Part shown: piece by piece, positions 9,794 to 19,265 of the stretch
Numbering within the stretch: the first letter of the stretch is position 1
How the letters are laid out: every line of letters starts with the position of its first letter
Assembly (NCBI RefSeq): GCF_014699135.1
Contig: NZ_JACOFT010000004.1
Location: 302,979 to 366,978, forward strand
Length of the DNA stretch: 64,000 nucleotides
Reading direction: 5' to 3'
Source of the DNA: Cognatundibacterium aquatile
GTDB lineage: Bacteria; Pseudomonadota; Gammaproteobacteria; Burkholderiales; Burkholderiaceae_D
Program-made: the position numbers and the translations under genes
Notes under the pieces: model-generated
Database searches by the model: none
What the model was told of the DNA's origin: nothing
The model's input: only the letters and a program-made list of their open reading frames with translations

Positions 9794-10870
9794 TTATTTA
9801 CACACATAGTTGATTGCAGCCCCGCCAAAGATCAGCCACAGCCACAAGCTCATGGCGAGCAATACTGGTTTTATTCCTGCTTGTCGCAAGGTACTGATTT
9901 TTGTACTTAAACCCAAAGCAACCATAGACATACAGAGAATAAAATTATCGGTGTTCGTCAACACGGTTCTGATTTCAGTTGGAATCATCAATACAGAGTT
10001 GATTGCAGCGACGCCGATAAACATGAAGGCAAACCAGGGAATTTCTATTCTGCTTTCGCTGGCATCAGTTGGTGGTATTGCCTTCGTATTGTGTTTTTTA
10101 AGTAAGCGCAATACGAATGGCAGCAGGAGCAGAAATGGTGCCAGCATCATGACCCTGAGCATTTTCGTGATAACAGCAGCATCGCCCGCCGAGTCACTCA
10201 CGGCCTTGCCGGCAACAATTACTTGCGCAACTTCATGCATGGTCGAACCTACGTAAATACCAAAGCCAGATGTCGAAAGCGGAATGACCTGGACATGCCT
10301 GTTCCACTCAAAAACAAGTGGATACGTCAACATGCTGAGGGTGCCAAATATCATCACGCCAGAGATTGCAATACTGGCATCATCTGATTTTCCTTTAATG
10401 ACTGGGCTCGTCGCCATGATTGCGGCCGCACCGCAGACAGAACTGCCCGCCCCAATCAAGACCGTTAATTTGTCGTCCAGCGCAAAGACTTTTTTTCCGA
10501 GGAATAACGCGATGGCGAATGTTGTACCAAGGACGAGCACGTCAATAGCGAATGCTGTGCCGCCGAGCTGTTGAATGTCCCTGAAACTCAGGCGTAATCC
10601 GTACAGAATAATCCCGGCGCGCAGCAATGTTTGTTTGGAAATCATCATGCCGTTATCCAGCCCGCGATGCTGAAATATGGCATGGCTATTGCCCGCGATC
10701 ATACCCAACAATATTGCGGTAGTCAGATTACTTAATCCATGGTTTTGCATCCAGACTAACTTGCTGAGCGACATAGCGATTGTCGCCAGTGTTGCGCATA
10801 ACAGTAAGCCGGGAGCATATCTTCCCAGAGAAATCTTTTTGGGTGAGTTGGTTGAATCGGTGTGAATCAT
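9794..10870 (-). CDS. YeiH/UPF0324-family putative sulfate exporter
   Basis: Inner-membrane transporter of 358 residues with about ten hydrophobic segments. Recognisable family motifs are NHGLSNLTTAILLGMIAGN, ILYGLRLSFRDI, GAGSSVCGAAAIMATSPVIK and the STMHEVAQVIVAG stretch. The family is annotated as putative sulfate exporters (YeiH type); the substrate is not firmly established. It is transcribed divergently from a LysR regulator across 99 bases, the same pairing as YeiE-YeiH elsewhere, so regulation by that LysR protein is likely. It converges with the hybrid kinase, with 15 bases between stops. Confidence 0.88.
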   Translation of the reverse strand: MIHTDSTNSPKKISLGRYAPGLLLCATLATIAMSLSKLVWMQNHGLSNLTTAILLGMIAGNSHAIFQHRGLDNGMMISKQTLLRAGIILYGLRLSFRDIQQLGGTAFAIDVLVLGTTFAIALFLGKKVFALDDKLTVLIGAGSSVCGAAAIMATSPVIKGKSDDASIAISGVMIFGTLSMLTYPLVFEWNRHVQVIPLSTSGFGIYVGSTMHEVAQVIVAGKAVSDSAGDAAVITKMLRVMMLAPFLLLLPFVLRLLKKHNTKAIPPTDASESRIEIPWFAFMFIGVAAINSVLMIPTEIRTVLTNTDNFILCMSMVALGLSTKISTLRQAGIKPVLLAMSLWLWLIFGGAAINYVCK

Positions 10871-10908
10871 AATGATTTGTTTTTTGTGAATGGGCGCAGA
10901 ATATCGTT

Positions 10909-10954
10909 TTTTATTAAACTAATAAAACGAATTAATTTTGTATAATTAAACTAA
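10909..10954. promoter_or_regulatory. Candidate LysR operator between yeiH-like and lysR genes
   Basis: An inverted repeat (TTTTATTA, spacer AAC, TAATAAAA) lies at 10909-10927, and the decamer ATTAAACTAA occurs at 10913-10922 and again at 10945-10954, 32 bases apart or about three helical turns. The arms contain the T-N11-A type symmetry used by LysR proteins. Position between divergent genes supports an operator; binding itself is inference. Confidence 0.55.
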
Positions 10955-10969
10955 AAAATAGGTTAATTT

Positions 10970-11893
10970 ATGAAAATCAGTCTGCGTCAATTGCAAGTAT
11001 TCGTTTCAGTGGCAGAGCAGGGCAGCACTATGGCTGCCGCGAATGCTGTCGCACTCTCACAATCGGCTGCCAGTGCGGCACTGAATGAGCTGGAACATAT
11101 GCTCAACACGCAGTTATTTGACCGTGTCGGTAAGCGTTTGCTGTTAAACGACAATGGTCGTCTATTAATGCCGCAGGCGCGCCTGATACTCGATGCCGCA
11201 AATTCGATAGAACTGCAGTTTTCATCGGGGGGTGCCAACTGGTCGTGTATCCGGATCGGTGCCAGTACAACGATAGGCAGTTATTGCTTGCCGGCTTTGC
11301 TGGCTGCCAGTCCAGTAACTGATTCACAACTGACTGCTTCTGCTCTGCACACCATGTCTCATCCGCAGATGACCATCGCGAATACGGCTGATATTGTCAG
11401 TGCTGTCGCGAATTACGAAGTGGATTTTGGTTTCATTGAGGGGCCTTGCCATCGCGCGGATTTACTGGTTGAACCGTGGTTTGAGGATGAAATAGTCATT
11501 GTTTGCTCACCGGAACATCCGTATGCGGCACAAAAGAATGGCAGCATTGGTATCAGGGAGTTGCGTTCCGCGTCCTGGTTGTTACGGGAGCGCGGTTCCG
11601 GCACGCGTGAAAATGTCGAGCAAGTATTGTTGCCACATCTGAAAAACTTAAAACTGGCGGGCGAGTTCGGTACATCGGAAGCGATTATGCACGCGGCGGC
11701 TGCGGGTCTTGGGATCGCTTGCCTGTCACGTGTGGTAGTTGCGGATTTGCTGGCGCTGGGGAAATTACATGAACTGGAAACAAAACTTCCGCCACTGAAG
11801 CGTCATTTTTATCTGATATATAGTCCGCATAAACTATTGTCCCGGCATATACAGGATTTTTTGCAGTTTTGTCGCGGATGGCGACCCGAATAA
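10970..11893 (+). CDS. LysR-family transcriptional regulator (YeiE-like)
   Basis: DNA-binding regulator of 307 residues. The N-terminal winged helix (about 1-65) has the canonical pattern LRQLQVFVSVAEQGSTMAAA and ALSQSAASAALNELE, with LFDRVGKRLLLNDNG closing the domain. The effector-binding domain (about 90-295) resembles CysB/YeiE-type periplasmic-binding folds, including GIRELRSASWLLRERGSGTRE. It is divergent from the YeiH-like transporter and probably controls it and itself through the inverted repeat between them. The effector cannot be read from sequence. Confidence 0.9.
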   Translation: MKISLRQLQVFVSVAEQGSTMAAANAVALSQSAASAALNELEHMLNTQLFDRVGKRLLLNDNGRLLMPQARLILDAANSIELQFSSGGANWSCIRIGASTTIGSYCLPALLAASPVTDSQLTASALHTMSHPQMTIANTADIVSAVANYEVDFGFIEGPCHRADLLVEPWFEDEIVIVCSPEHPYAAQKNGSIGIRELRSASWLLRERGSGTRENVEQVLLPHLKNLKLAGEFGTSEAIMHAAAAGLGIACLSRVVVADLLALGKLHELETKLPPLKRHFYLIYSPHKLLSRHIQDFLQFCRGWRPE

Positions 11894-11929
11894 AACGAAG
11901 CCACATCATGATTGGATGTGGCTTCGTTT
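11893..11929. terminator. Bidirectional terminator between lysR and pepP-like genes
   Basis: A perfect 15-base-pair stem (AAACGAAGCCACATC at 11893-11907 with its complement at 11915-11929) with a 7-base loop begins at the last base of the LysR stop. T runs are short on both strands. It lies between converging genes. Confidence 0.75.
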
Positions 11930-11955
11930 AATCATTCCTACAGATTGCGGCTTTG

Positions 11956-13797
11956 TTATTTGCTGATTGCTTTTGTGCGTTCCTGCAACCAGCTCAGCGC
12001 TGCGCCAGTGACTCTTGGTGTCAGTCTCGCCAGTACCGTTGCATGGTAAGTATTCAGCCAGTCAATTTCGTCATCACGCAACAAGTTAACCAGGATACAG
12101 CGTGTATCGATAGGGCATAAAGTCAGCGTTTCAAATTTCAGATAGTCACCGAACTCGGTTGTCACTGCGGGCACGGTCAGCAACAGATTTTCGATACGCA
12201 CGCCCCATTGATCGGGACGATAAATACCAGGTTCATTGGACGTAATCATTCCTGCTTCCATTGCAGTATGGGCTTCCGCTAGTGCTCCTGAGATCGACTG
12301 TGGGCCTTCATGGACGTTCAGGAAGTAACCAACGCCGTGGCCCGTTCCGTGACCGTAATTGATACCTTCCCGCCATATCGGTGCGCGCGCCACAGTATCC
12401 AGCATAGGTGATGGCGTACCACGCGGAAACTGCATCTGCGACAGATTGATCATACCTTTGAGCACCAGCGTGAAATCACGTTTTTGCGCTTCCGACACCG
12501 TTCCTATCGGCATCACCCGGGTGATATCCGTGGTGCCATTCAGATATTGCCCGCCAGAGTCAATCAGTAACAGGCCGTCGCCTTCAATAACGGCGTGGGA
12601 TTCTGGTGTTGCGCGATAATGTGGCATCGCGCCATTGCCATTAAATCCGGCAATCGTGCCAAAGCTGGGCGAGATGAAATGCGGCTGACGAGCACGTGCT
12701 GCGCAGATTTGCTCATCAATCGTGATTTCTGTGATCGTTTGTTTGCCCAGGCTGGCTTCGAGCCAACTGAAAAATTCACACAAAGCGGCACCGTCCTGCT
12801 CCATGGCTTCCCGCACGAATTGGGCTTCTTCAGCTGTTTTTCGCGATTTGGCAAACACGGATGGATTGATCGCCTCAACGACGCGCACTGAAGCAGGAAT
12901 CGCGTCACGGAAGCCGTAAGTAATGCGGCGTGGATCAATTAATATGCTGTCTGTTGCCGGTAAATGTCGCAGAGCGCTTTGCGCCTCTGAATAATCCGCA
13001 ATTTCTATTTTATCCAGAGCCAGAACCGCAGCGAGATCCTGGTCAATTTTTCCTTTGGAAACAAACAGCGTCGCTTTGTCTGCGCTGATCAGCGCATGTG
13101 CGACAAACACCGGGTTGTAACTGACATCGGCACCTCGCAAATTGAATATCCAGGCGATATCATCCACCGTAGAGACAAAATGCCAATCGGCAGCCTTTGA
13201 TCGCATTTGTTCGCGTACCTGCGTCAACTTATCTTTGCGACTGATGACAGCAAATGGTGCTTTGTGTTCGTATACCTGAGAGAGTGGCAAGCCAGGGCGA
13301 TCCGGCCAGATATCTTGCAGCAGATCTTTGCTGGTATCGAGCCTGACAGACTTTGCTTGCAGCGCAGATGTCAGTGCGCGGGCGGTTGCCAGGCCGAGTA
13401 CGAAGCCATCGGCACCGACGGTTTGCCCGCTCGTCAGATGTTGTGCCAGCCAGTCGATATGTAAGGTCGCGGCAGCAGAAGCGATTTTCATCATCTGTAT
13501 GCCCGTTGGTGCCAGCTCTTTTTCGGCCTGACTCCAGTAACGGCTGTCCACCCACAAACCAGCGAAATCAGCCGTCACCACCAGCGTGCCGACCGAACCT
13601 GTAAAGCCTGACAGATACGTACGTCCTTGCCAGTGTTCAGGCAGATATTCGGATAAATGCGGATCAGCGGAAGGGATGATGTAAGCATCCAGACCATGCG
13701 CTTTCATGGCGGCACGAAGTTGCTGTAGCCGGGCTGGAATCGGGGAAATCATTGCGGGCGCTGCGTCGGTGTTGCTTGTGCTGATTATGCTGTTCAT
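11956..13797 (-). CDS. Xaa-Pro aminopeptidase, M24B family
   Basis: Cytoplasmic dimetal peptidase that removes an N-terminal residue preceding proline, 613 residues from the ATG at 13797; an upstream in-frame start at 13869 adds unrelated sequence. Two creatinase-type N-terminal domains (about 1-310) precede the pita-bread catalytic domain. Metal ligands are visible: the Asp pair in LIDSGGQYLNGTTDITRV, His in GTGHGVGYFLNVHEGP, Glu in SNEPGIY and Glu in RIENLL. The length and three-domain build match eukaryotic-type APP1 and large bacterial PepP homologs rather than the 440-residue E. coli PepP. Confidence 0.92.
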   Translation of the reverse strand: MNSIISTSNTDAAPAMISPIPARLQQLRAAMKAHGLDAYIIPSADPHLSEYLPEHWQGRTYLSGFTGSVGTLVVTADFAGLWVDSRYWSQAEKELAPTGIQMMKIASAAATLHIDWLAQHLTSGQTVGADGFVLGLATARALTSALQAKSVRLDTSKDLLQDIWPDRPGLPLSQVYEHKAPFAVISRKDKLTQVREQMRSKAADWHFVSTVDDIAWIFNLRGADVSYNPVFVAHALISADKATLFVSKGKIDQDLAAVLALDKIEIADYSEAQSALRHLPATDSILIDPRRITYGFRDAIPASVRVVEAINPSVFAKSRKTAEEAQFVREAMEQDGAALCEFFSWLEASLGKQTITEITIDEQICAARARQPHFISPSFGTIAGFNGNGAMPHYRATPESHAVIEGDGLLLIDSGGQYLNGTTDITRVMPIGTVSEAQKRDFTLVLKGMINLSQMQFPRGTPSPMLDTVARAPIWREGINYGHGTGHGVGYFLNVHEGPQSISGALAEAHTAMEAGMITSNEPGIYRPDQWGVRIENLLLTVPAVTTEFGDYLKFETLTLCPIDTRCILVNLLRDDEIDWLNTYHATVLARLTPRVTGAALSWLQERTKAISK

Positions 13798-13897
13798 GAA
13801 GTTATTTCCGGATAGGGAGAGTATCAAGACATCAGATTTTGGTAAAAGTTCTTTGTCTGCATAGTGCAATGCGATCAGAAGAGGATCAACGGACAGG

Positions 13898-14377
13898 TCA
13901 GTTCTTCAGAAAGCGACGCATGACATAAGGCGCTGGTTCGTGGGGATTGGCGTGGGCGTAGTCGAGTTCCGGAGCCAGTTCAAATTCGTATGCGGTGTAT
14001 AAATCTAACAAGCGCGGCTGATCGGTTCTGACCCCTAGCCTGAGTTCCGTGATGCCAGCATTCTGTGCTGCATGGATGACTGCTTCCAGCAGATGTTGCG
14101 ATAGCGATTGATTGCGAAAGGCCGGCAGTATGCCCATGCGCCGTATTTCCCACACATTCGTATCGGTGTCGAGGGCGGTCCAGCGGACTGAGCCAGCAGG
14201 CATATCACCGATCAACAGCACAAAGCCCCCGCCCTGGCATAAGTCGGCAATAACATCGTCCGCATTTTCATGGTGCCCGGCAGAGCTGGCGGCAACTTTA
14301 TTTGCCCAGCAACTGCGGGTCAGATGCGCAATCAGTTGCGCATCTTCGGGGACTGCTTCGCGTAGGGCTATATTCAT
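13898..14377 (-). CDS. GNAT-family N-acetyltransferase
   Basis: An acetyl-CoA-dependent acetyltransferase of 159 residues from the ATG at 14377. The upstream start at 14434 would overlap metG and adds no fold-like sequence. The acetyl-CoA loop appears as RRMGILPAFRNQSLSQHLLEAVI, followed by the typical ELRLGVRTDQPRLLDLYTAYEFELAPE with the Tyr-Phe end of the fold. The substrate is unknown. It begins 13 bases after the metG stop on the same strand and is probably co-transcribed with it. Confidence 0.82.
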   Translation of the reverse strand: MNIALREAVPEDAQLIAHLTRSCWANKVAASSAGHHENADDVIADLCQGGGFVLLIGDMPAGSVRWTALDTDTNVWEIRRMGILPAFRNQSLSQHLLEAVIHAAQNAGITELRLGVRTDQPRLLDLYTAYEFELAPELDYAHANPHEPAPYVMRRFLKN

Positions 14378-14390
14378 GCTGGCAGAAAAA

Positions 14391-16442
14391 TTAACGGACG
14401 CGCATTCCTGGTTGAGCACCTGGCCAGGCTTCAAGAATATACAGGCCAGGATTGGCTTTTTCGTCGGCCGCTGAGGCTGCCAGTACCATGCCTTCGGACA
14501 TGCCGAATTTCATTTTTCTTGGCGCAAGATTGGCCACCATGACAGTGAATTTTCCTATCAGCTGTTCTGGCTGATAAGCTGATTTGATGCCGGAAAATAC
14601 ATTGCGGGTGCGGCCTTCGCCTACATCCAGCGTCAGACGCAGCAATTTATCTGAACCATCGACGTGCTCGCAATTGACTATTTTAGCGATGCGCAGATCC
14701 ACTTTGGCGAAGTCATCAATTTTGATTTCTTCGGCGAGTGCTTCGATGTCTGATGTTTTTTCTTCTGTTGCAGGTGCTGCGTCTGCAACAGGTGCATCAA
14801 ATAACTGATCAAAAATCTTGATATCCACACGTTGCATCAGATGTGCGTACGGATGAATTTTATGTTGATGTGGAATCGGGGTATTGACGTTCGCCCATTG
14901 TAAAGGCGCGATATCCAATTGCGCCTCTACCTGCGCTGCCAGTTGCGGCAGTACTGGTTTCAGGAAGATCGTCAGAATGCGGAAGGCTTCCAGCAAGCGG
15001 CTGCAGACTTCCTGTAATTTTGCATCGTTCTCTGGTTTTTTTGCCAGTTCCCAAGGCTTGTTTGCATCGACATACGCGTTAACCAGATCGGCTTGTTCCA
15101 TCGCAGCACGCAGCGCCTTTCCATATTCGCGCGACTCAAACAGCGCCTTGATTTCTGGTGCAGCATGGCGCAGATGTTGAATAAACGCATCATCTGCTGT
15201 CGCCCAGTCGCTGGTGACAACGCCGTCAAAGCGCTTGGTGATAAAGCCCGCTGCGCGGCTGGCGATATTGATGTATTTACCGATCAGATCGGAATTCACG
15301 CGCGCCACAAAATCATCCGGATTCAAATCCAGATCTTCTACTTTGGCATTCAGTTTGGCCGCGAAATAGTAACGCAGCCATTCAGGGTTCATGCCGATTT
15401 CGAGGTAACGCAAAGGTGAAATACCTGTGCCGCGTGATTTCGACATTTTTTCGCCTGAAACAGTGACGAAGCCGTGGGCATACACATTATCCGGCGTTTT
15501 GTAGCCAGAAAATTTCAGCATCGCAGGCCAGAACAGGGTGTGGAAATAAGTAATGTCTTTACCGATGAAATGGATTTGTTCTGTGGTTGGATCGGCCATG
15601 AACGCATCGAAATCGCGACCGGTTTTATTGAAGTAATTTTTTAACGATGCCAGATAACCGACTGGCGCATCCAGCCACACATAGAAATATTTGCCCGGCT
15701 GATCAGGAATTTCAATGCCAAAATAAGGGGCATCACGGCTGATATCCCAATCACCTAAACCGCCGTCGCCTTCCAGCCATTCTTTACATTTATTGGCAAC
15801 TTCCGATTGCAGGCGATTGTCTTGCAGTGCCCAGCCACGCAGGAAGTCCACACATTTCTGGTTCGATAACTGGAAGAAAAAATGCTCGGATGATTTCATC
15901 ACTGGCGTAGCACCCGTGAGTGTTGAATACGGGTTTTTCAATTCAGTTGGAGCATAGACGGCACTGCAGACTTCGCAGGAATCGCCATACTGATCTTTTG
16001 CGCCACACTTAGGACATTCGCCTTTGATGTAGCGATCCGGCAGAAACATGTTTTTGACCGGATCATAGAATTGCTCGATGGTCTTGCTGGTGATGAAGCC
16101 CGCTGCTTTGAGTTTGCGGTAGATATCCTGCGACAAGGCATGATTTTCCGGGCCATCGGTCGAATGCCAGTTGTCAAACTGAATATGAAAGCCATCGAGA
16201 TATTGCTTGCGACCAGCCGCTATTTTCCCCACGAACTCTTGTGGAGAAATGCCGGCTTTTTCTGCCGCAATCATAATCGGCGCGCCGTGCGCATCGTCAG
16301 CACCGACAAAATGCACTTCGTTACCCGACATTCGCTGATGCCTTACCCAGATATCAGCCTGGATGTATTCCATGATGTGACCGAGGTGGAACGGAGCATT
16401 TGCGTAAGGAAGGGCGGTGGTAACGAAGAGCTTGCGGGTCAT
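14391..16442 (-). CDS. metG: Methionyl-tRNA synthetase
   Basis: Class I aminoacyl-tRNA synthetase charging tRNA-Met, 683 residues. The HIGH motif is HLGH at 19-22 and the KMSKS motif is intact ([10 protein letters not shown]). A zinc-knuckle insertion is present with [17 protein letters not shown]. The C-terminal 110 residues (from about [20 protein letters not shown]) form the EMAP-II-like tRNA-binding domain found in dimeric MetG enzymes. All sequence signs point to an active, full-length enzyme. It heads a minus-strand unit with the GNAT gene. Confidence 0.97.
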   Translation of the reverse strand: MTRKLFVTTALPYANAPFHLGHIMEYIQADIWVRHQRMSGNEVHFVGADDAHGAPIMIAAEKAGISPQEFVGKIAAGRKQYLDGFHIQFDNWHSTDGPENHALSQDIYRKLKAAGFITSKTIEQFYDPVKNMFLPDRYIKGECPKCGAKDQYGDSCEVCSAVYAPTELKNPYSTLTGATPVMKSSEHFFFQLSNQKCVDFLRGWALQDNRLQSEVANKCKEWLEGDGGLGDWDISRDAPYFGIEIPDQPGKYFYVWLDAPVGYLASLKNYFNKTGRDFDAFMADPTTEQIHFIGKDITYFHTLFWPAMLKFSGYKTPDNVYAHGFVTVSGEKMSKSRGTGISPLRYLEIGMNPEWLRYYFAAKLNAKVEDLDLNPDDFVARVNSDLIGKYINIASRAAGFITKRFDGVVTSDWATADDAFIQHLRHAAPEIKALFESREYGKALRAAMEQADLVNAYVDANKPWELAKKPENDAKLQEVCSRLLEAFRILTIFLKPVLPQLAAQVEAQLDIAPLQWANVNTPIPHQHKIHPYAHLMQRVDIKIFDQLFDAPVADAAPATEEKTSDIEALAEEIKIDDFAKVDLRIAKIVNCEHVDGSDKLLRLTLDVGEGRTRNVFSGIKSAYQPEQLIGKFTVMVANLAPRKMKFGMSEGMVLAASAADEKANPGLYILEAWPGAQPGMRVR

Positions 16443-16655
16443 GGTTGATGCACTTTTTTATTTACGGACAAGGGCATTATTCTACCAGCGAAACTCTGGC
16501 TGAAAGTGTGTTTGCTGGAATGAGTGCTGAGCGAACAGGTATTTTCGCGGTCTTTTACCTTACCCTGCACAGTAACGTCGCCCTGAGTCAGATAACTGCC
16601 TCTGGGTCGGCCGGATTTTTGTTGTTAATAGAGAGTTAATCGAGTATCGTCTGTG

Positions 16656-17696
16656 TCAGACGACCCATGCGTCATCACGATAGACTTCCTCATCATCGAG
16701 TCTGACTGATTCAGTGATGGCAAATACATCGACATGGTGTCGGCCTTCGCCCCGTTTGATATGCGGTTTCGCATAACTGCCATGTTTTGATCCTAATGAC
16801 AGATGAATGCCGCACATGCGTTCATAGGTGCCGATGTCACGTACGGTACGGTCTTTGGAAAACGCGGGGTTCATTCCCAGCCCCAGCTCTCTGACCCAGA
16901 TCACGCCATCATCCGCACGGATATTGGCCAGCACGCGGTCAAATTCCGGCGTGGAATCAAGCGCATCGACGACCTGGCCTTTACTGACAATCAGTGTGAT
17001 CGGTTTTTCCGGTCGATTGACAGTAAATGTGGTGTCGCCAAACACAAAAATCCGTACGCGTCCGTTCACTGCTTCGAGATCAACGGATTCGGTGAACACT
17101 TCACCTATAGGAAATTGGCCACCGACGTTTTTCATTTCACGATAGTCGCCGATATTCATCTTGGCGGATTCAAACTTGCCGCCAAAAATAAGCTGTTCGC
17201 CACCACTGTCGATAACGCCGTTGCTGGCTTTGTCAATTTTTGCTTTGAGCGCTCGACCCACAACCCGGTAATACCTAGCATCGTATGCCAGAGAGTCAAT
17301 GTAATAATCCACTTCCTTGCCATCCATACGGCCAAGATGCGGATGCTCTATTACTTTCAGCCCTTTTTTAAACAGCTCCACACGCAAACGATAAGCTTCA
17401 AGCCGGAAATTCGTCGATTGAATCAGTATGACCAGATCTGACGCTTGCAATTGCTCCAGCGTTTGTAAAATGAATGCCGGTACAACCGCATCAAAGTCTA
17501 TGTAGGTGGCCGTTGGCAGGCAGGCGCGGTAAGCCGCCGTCAATATCGTTGCCAGAGGTGAATTCTGATCATAAACGATGACGGCAGTTTTTTCCGGGCT
17601 GTGCTCAAACGCTGTGAGCAGTATGTTTTTTAAATGACCGGCAGCCGTATCAACGATGGTAGGCAGGGAGGGCGACAGGTTGGAAGGCGTAGACAT
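16656..17696 (-). CDS. M29-like aminopeptidase (thermophilic metalloprotease fold)
   Basis: I recognise this 346-residue protein from its C-terminal metal-site pattern: Glu in GGQFPIGEVFTE, Glu in VRELGLGMNP, His in GIHLSLGSKHGSYAKP and HxD in HHVDVFAI, the ligand order of M29 aminopeptidases (AmpS, PepS, AmpT). The N-terminal half is more divergent than in those enzymes, so the activity is inferred. The start at 17696 is chosen because the extension to 17870 has no family character. It is divergent from the flippase gene and about 210 bases from metG; no operon partner is clear. Confidence 0.72.
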   Translation of the reverse strand: MSTPSNLSPSLPTIVDTAAGHLKNILLTAFEHSPEKTAVIVYDQNSPLATILTAAYRACLPTATYIDFDAVVPAFILQTLEQLQASDLVILIQSTNFRLEAYRLRVELFKKGLKVIEHPHLGRMDGKEVDYYIDSLAYDARYYRVVGRALKAKIDKASNGVIDSGGEQLIFGGKFESAKMNIGDYREMKNVGGQFPIGEVFTESVDLEAVNGRVRIFVFGDTTFTVNRPEKPITLIVSKGQVVDALDSTPEFDRVLANIRADDGVIWVRELGLGMNPAFSKDRTVRDIGTYERMCGIHLSLGSKHGSYAKPHIKRGEGRHHVDVFAITESVRLDDEEVYRDDAWVV

Positions 17697-17953
17697 AGAT
17701 TGGTAGCGACCACCAGGTACGTATTCATGCGCCTGGTGGACTAAATGCGAAGGAAGACTGTATTTTAACAAGCTGCCTGAGTCCGGGCCGTTTTTTCCTT
17801 TGCTTTGGGACAAATCGATGTAAAGTTTTTCAGTGGAAGAAAAAAATGGCAGTTTTTTTTCCAGGAGCAATATTGCAGGCTCTGTGACAAGGTATGATCA
17901 CGTCTCTCATGTGCCGAGAGATCGGTGATAGCCCGGTGACGCTAATCTTAATA

Positions 17954-19195
17954 ATGACATCGATAACAAAAAATATTCTTTACCTCGTTTTTGTACAGGG
18001 CCTGATTTATCTGGCGCCACTGGTGACTCTCCCTTATCTGACGCGGGTGTTAAGTGTGCCGGACTTTGCCGCTCTGGGTTTTGCCCAGGCAGTGATACAG
18101 TATTTTATTTTGATTACGGATTATGGTTTCGGGATTACGGCAACCAGACTGATTGCGATTAATAGTAGAGATAAGCTTGCTGTTTCCGGCGTCGTTGCGA
18201 ATACGCTGGCCGTGAAATTGATTTTGTCTGCCGCAGGCGGCTTGGCTTGTCTGCTGCTGATTGCCGTTTTTGCAGACGTGCAGCAGCACGCAGTGTTGTT
18301 CCTCGCATGCTTTATCGGCGTTTTAGGCAATGCACTTTTTCCGACCTGGTTATTTCAGGGCTTAGAGAGAATGCGGGCGCTCGCCCTGATTACAGCCACA
18401 TCGCGCCTGCTGCCTTTGCCGCTGGTTTTTGTTCTGGTTAAAACGACAGATGATCTGGTGATGGCAGCGGTGCTGCAAAACATCCCGGGCGTTGTCGCCG
18501 CCGTGATGTCCTTTTACTACGCGAGGCAAACTAAGATACTGGTGCGTGCCAATATCAGTTTGCGCAGCATATGGGGGATGTTAAAAGAGGGGTGGCCAGT
18601 CTTTTTGTCGAATATTTCCACCAGCTTTTATACGACGATCAATATCATTTTATTGAAGCTATTTGCCGGTGCCGATCAGGTCGCCTATTTTGCAGCGACC
18701 GATAAAATCCGCGTCGCTGCTCAAGGTTTCATTCAGCCTATCGCTGCCGCCTTGTTTCCCCGTATCGCCGCACTACATAAAGAGTCCGATAAAAGCGACG
18801 AGTCGCGCTCCCTGATCCGGCGTGGTTCCTACATACTGTTAGGTGTGCAGTTGGCGGGAGGGCTTGTCCTGTTTTGTTTTGCCGACGTCATTGCATTGCG
18901 CTACCTTGGCGTAAGTTTTGCACCAGCAGCAATGTATCTGAAGGCGCTTGCTTTTCTGCCGCTGGTGATTGGCTTTGCGACGATTATTTCTCAGTGGCGT
19001 TTTCTTGCTGTTGGTGAAAGCAGGATACTGAGTAAAATCTATCTGGTTGCCGGGCCGCTGCACGCGCTGTATGCCTGCTATCTGACGTATCGTTATCAAT
19101 CGACAGGTTTGATCATTAGTCTGTATTTAACGGAAATGCTGATTACCGTTGCAATGATTATCGCAGCAAGAAAAAAAGGTATTGTTTTATGGTGA
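17954..19195 (+). CDS. Oligosaccharide flippase (Wzx/RfbX type)
   Basis: Polytopic membrane protein of about 413 residues with around twelve hydrophobic segments and the family pattern at its N-terminus: LAPLVTLPYLTRVLSVPDFAALGFAQAVIQYF, DYGFGITATRLIAI. Proteins of this family move undecaprenyl-linked sugar repeat units across the inner membrane for O-antigen or exopolysaccharide. The ATG at 17954 places the first helix at the correct position; an in-frame ATG at 17894 adds 20 residues. A glycosyltransferase follows 70 bases downstream, suggesting a shared role in a surface glycan. No polymerase or ligase is nearby. Confidence 0.85.
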   Translation: MTSITKNILYLVFVQGLIYLAPLVTLPYLTRVLSVPDFAALGFAQAVIQYFILITDYGFGITATRLIAINSRDKLAVSGVVANTLAVKLILSAAGGLACLLLIAVFADVQQHAVLFLACFIGVLGNALFPTWLFQGLERMRALALITATSRLLPLPLVFVLVKTTDDLVMAAVLQNIPGVVAAVMSFYYARQTKILVRANISLRSIWGMLKEGWPVFLSNISTSFYTTINIILLKLFAGADQVAYFAATDKIRVAAQGFIQPIAAALFPRIAALHKESDKSDESRSLIRRGSYILLGVQLAGGLVLFCFADVIALRYLGVSFAPAAMYLKALAFLPLVIGFATIISQWRFLAVGESRILSKIYLVAGPLHALYACYLTYRYQSTGLIISLYLTEMLITVAMIIAARKKGIVLW

Positions 19196-19265
19196 TTTTT
19201 TTACGCATTCTTTCACCGTAGTCTGTACCGTTACTTGTTGATCTTACTTTTTCCCGCGCCACCCC

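Noticed and set aside
16445..16639. 64-codon open frame between metG and the M29-like gene
   Set aside because: No ribosome-binding site, no recognisable sequence, and it overlaps the metG promoter region.
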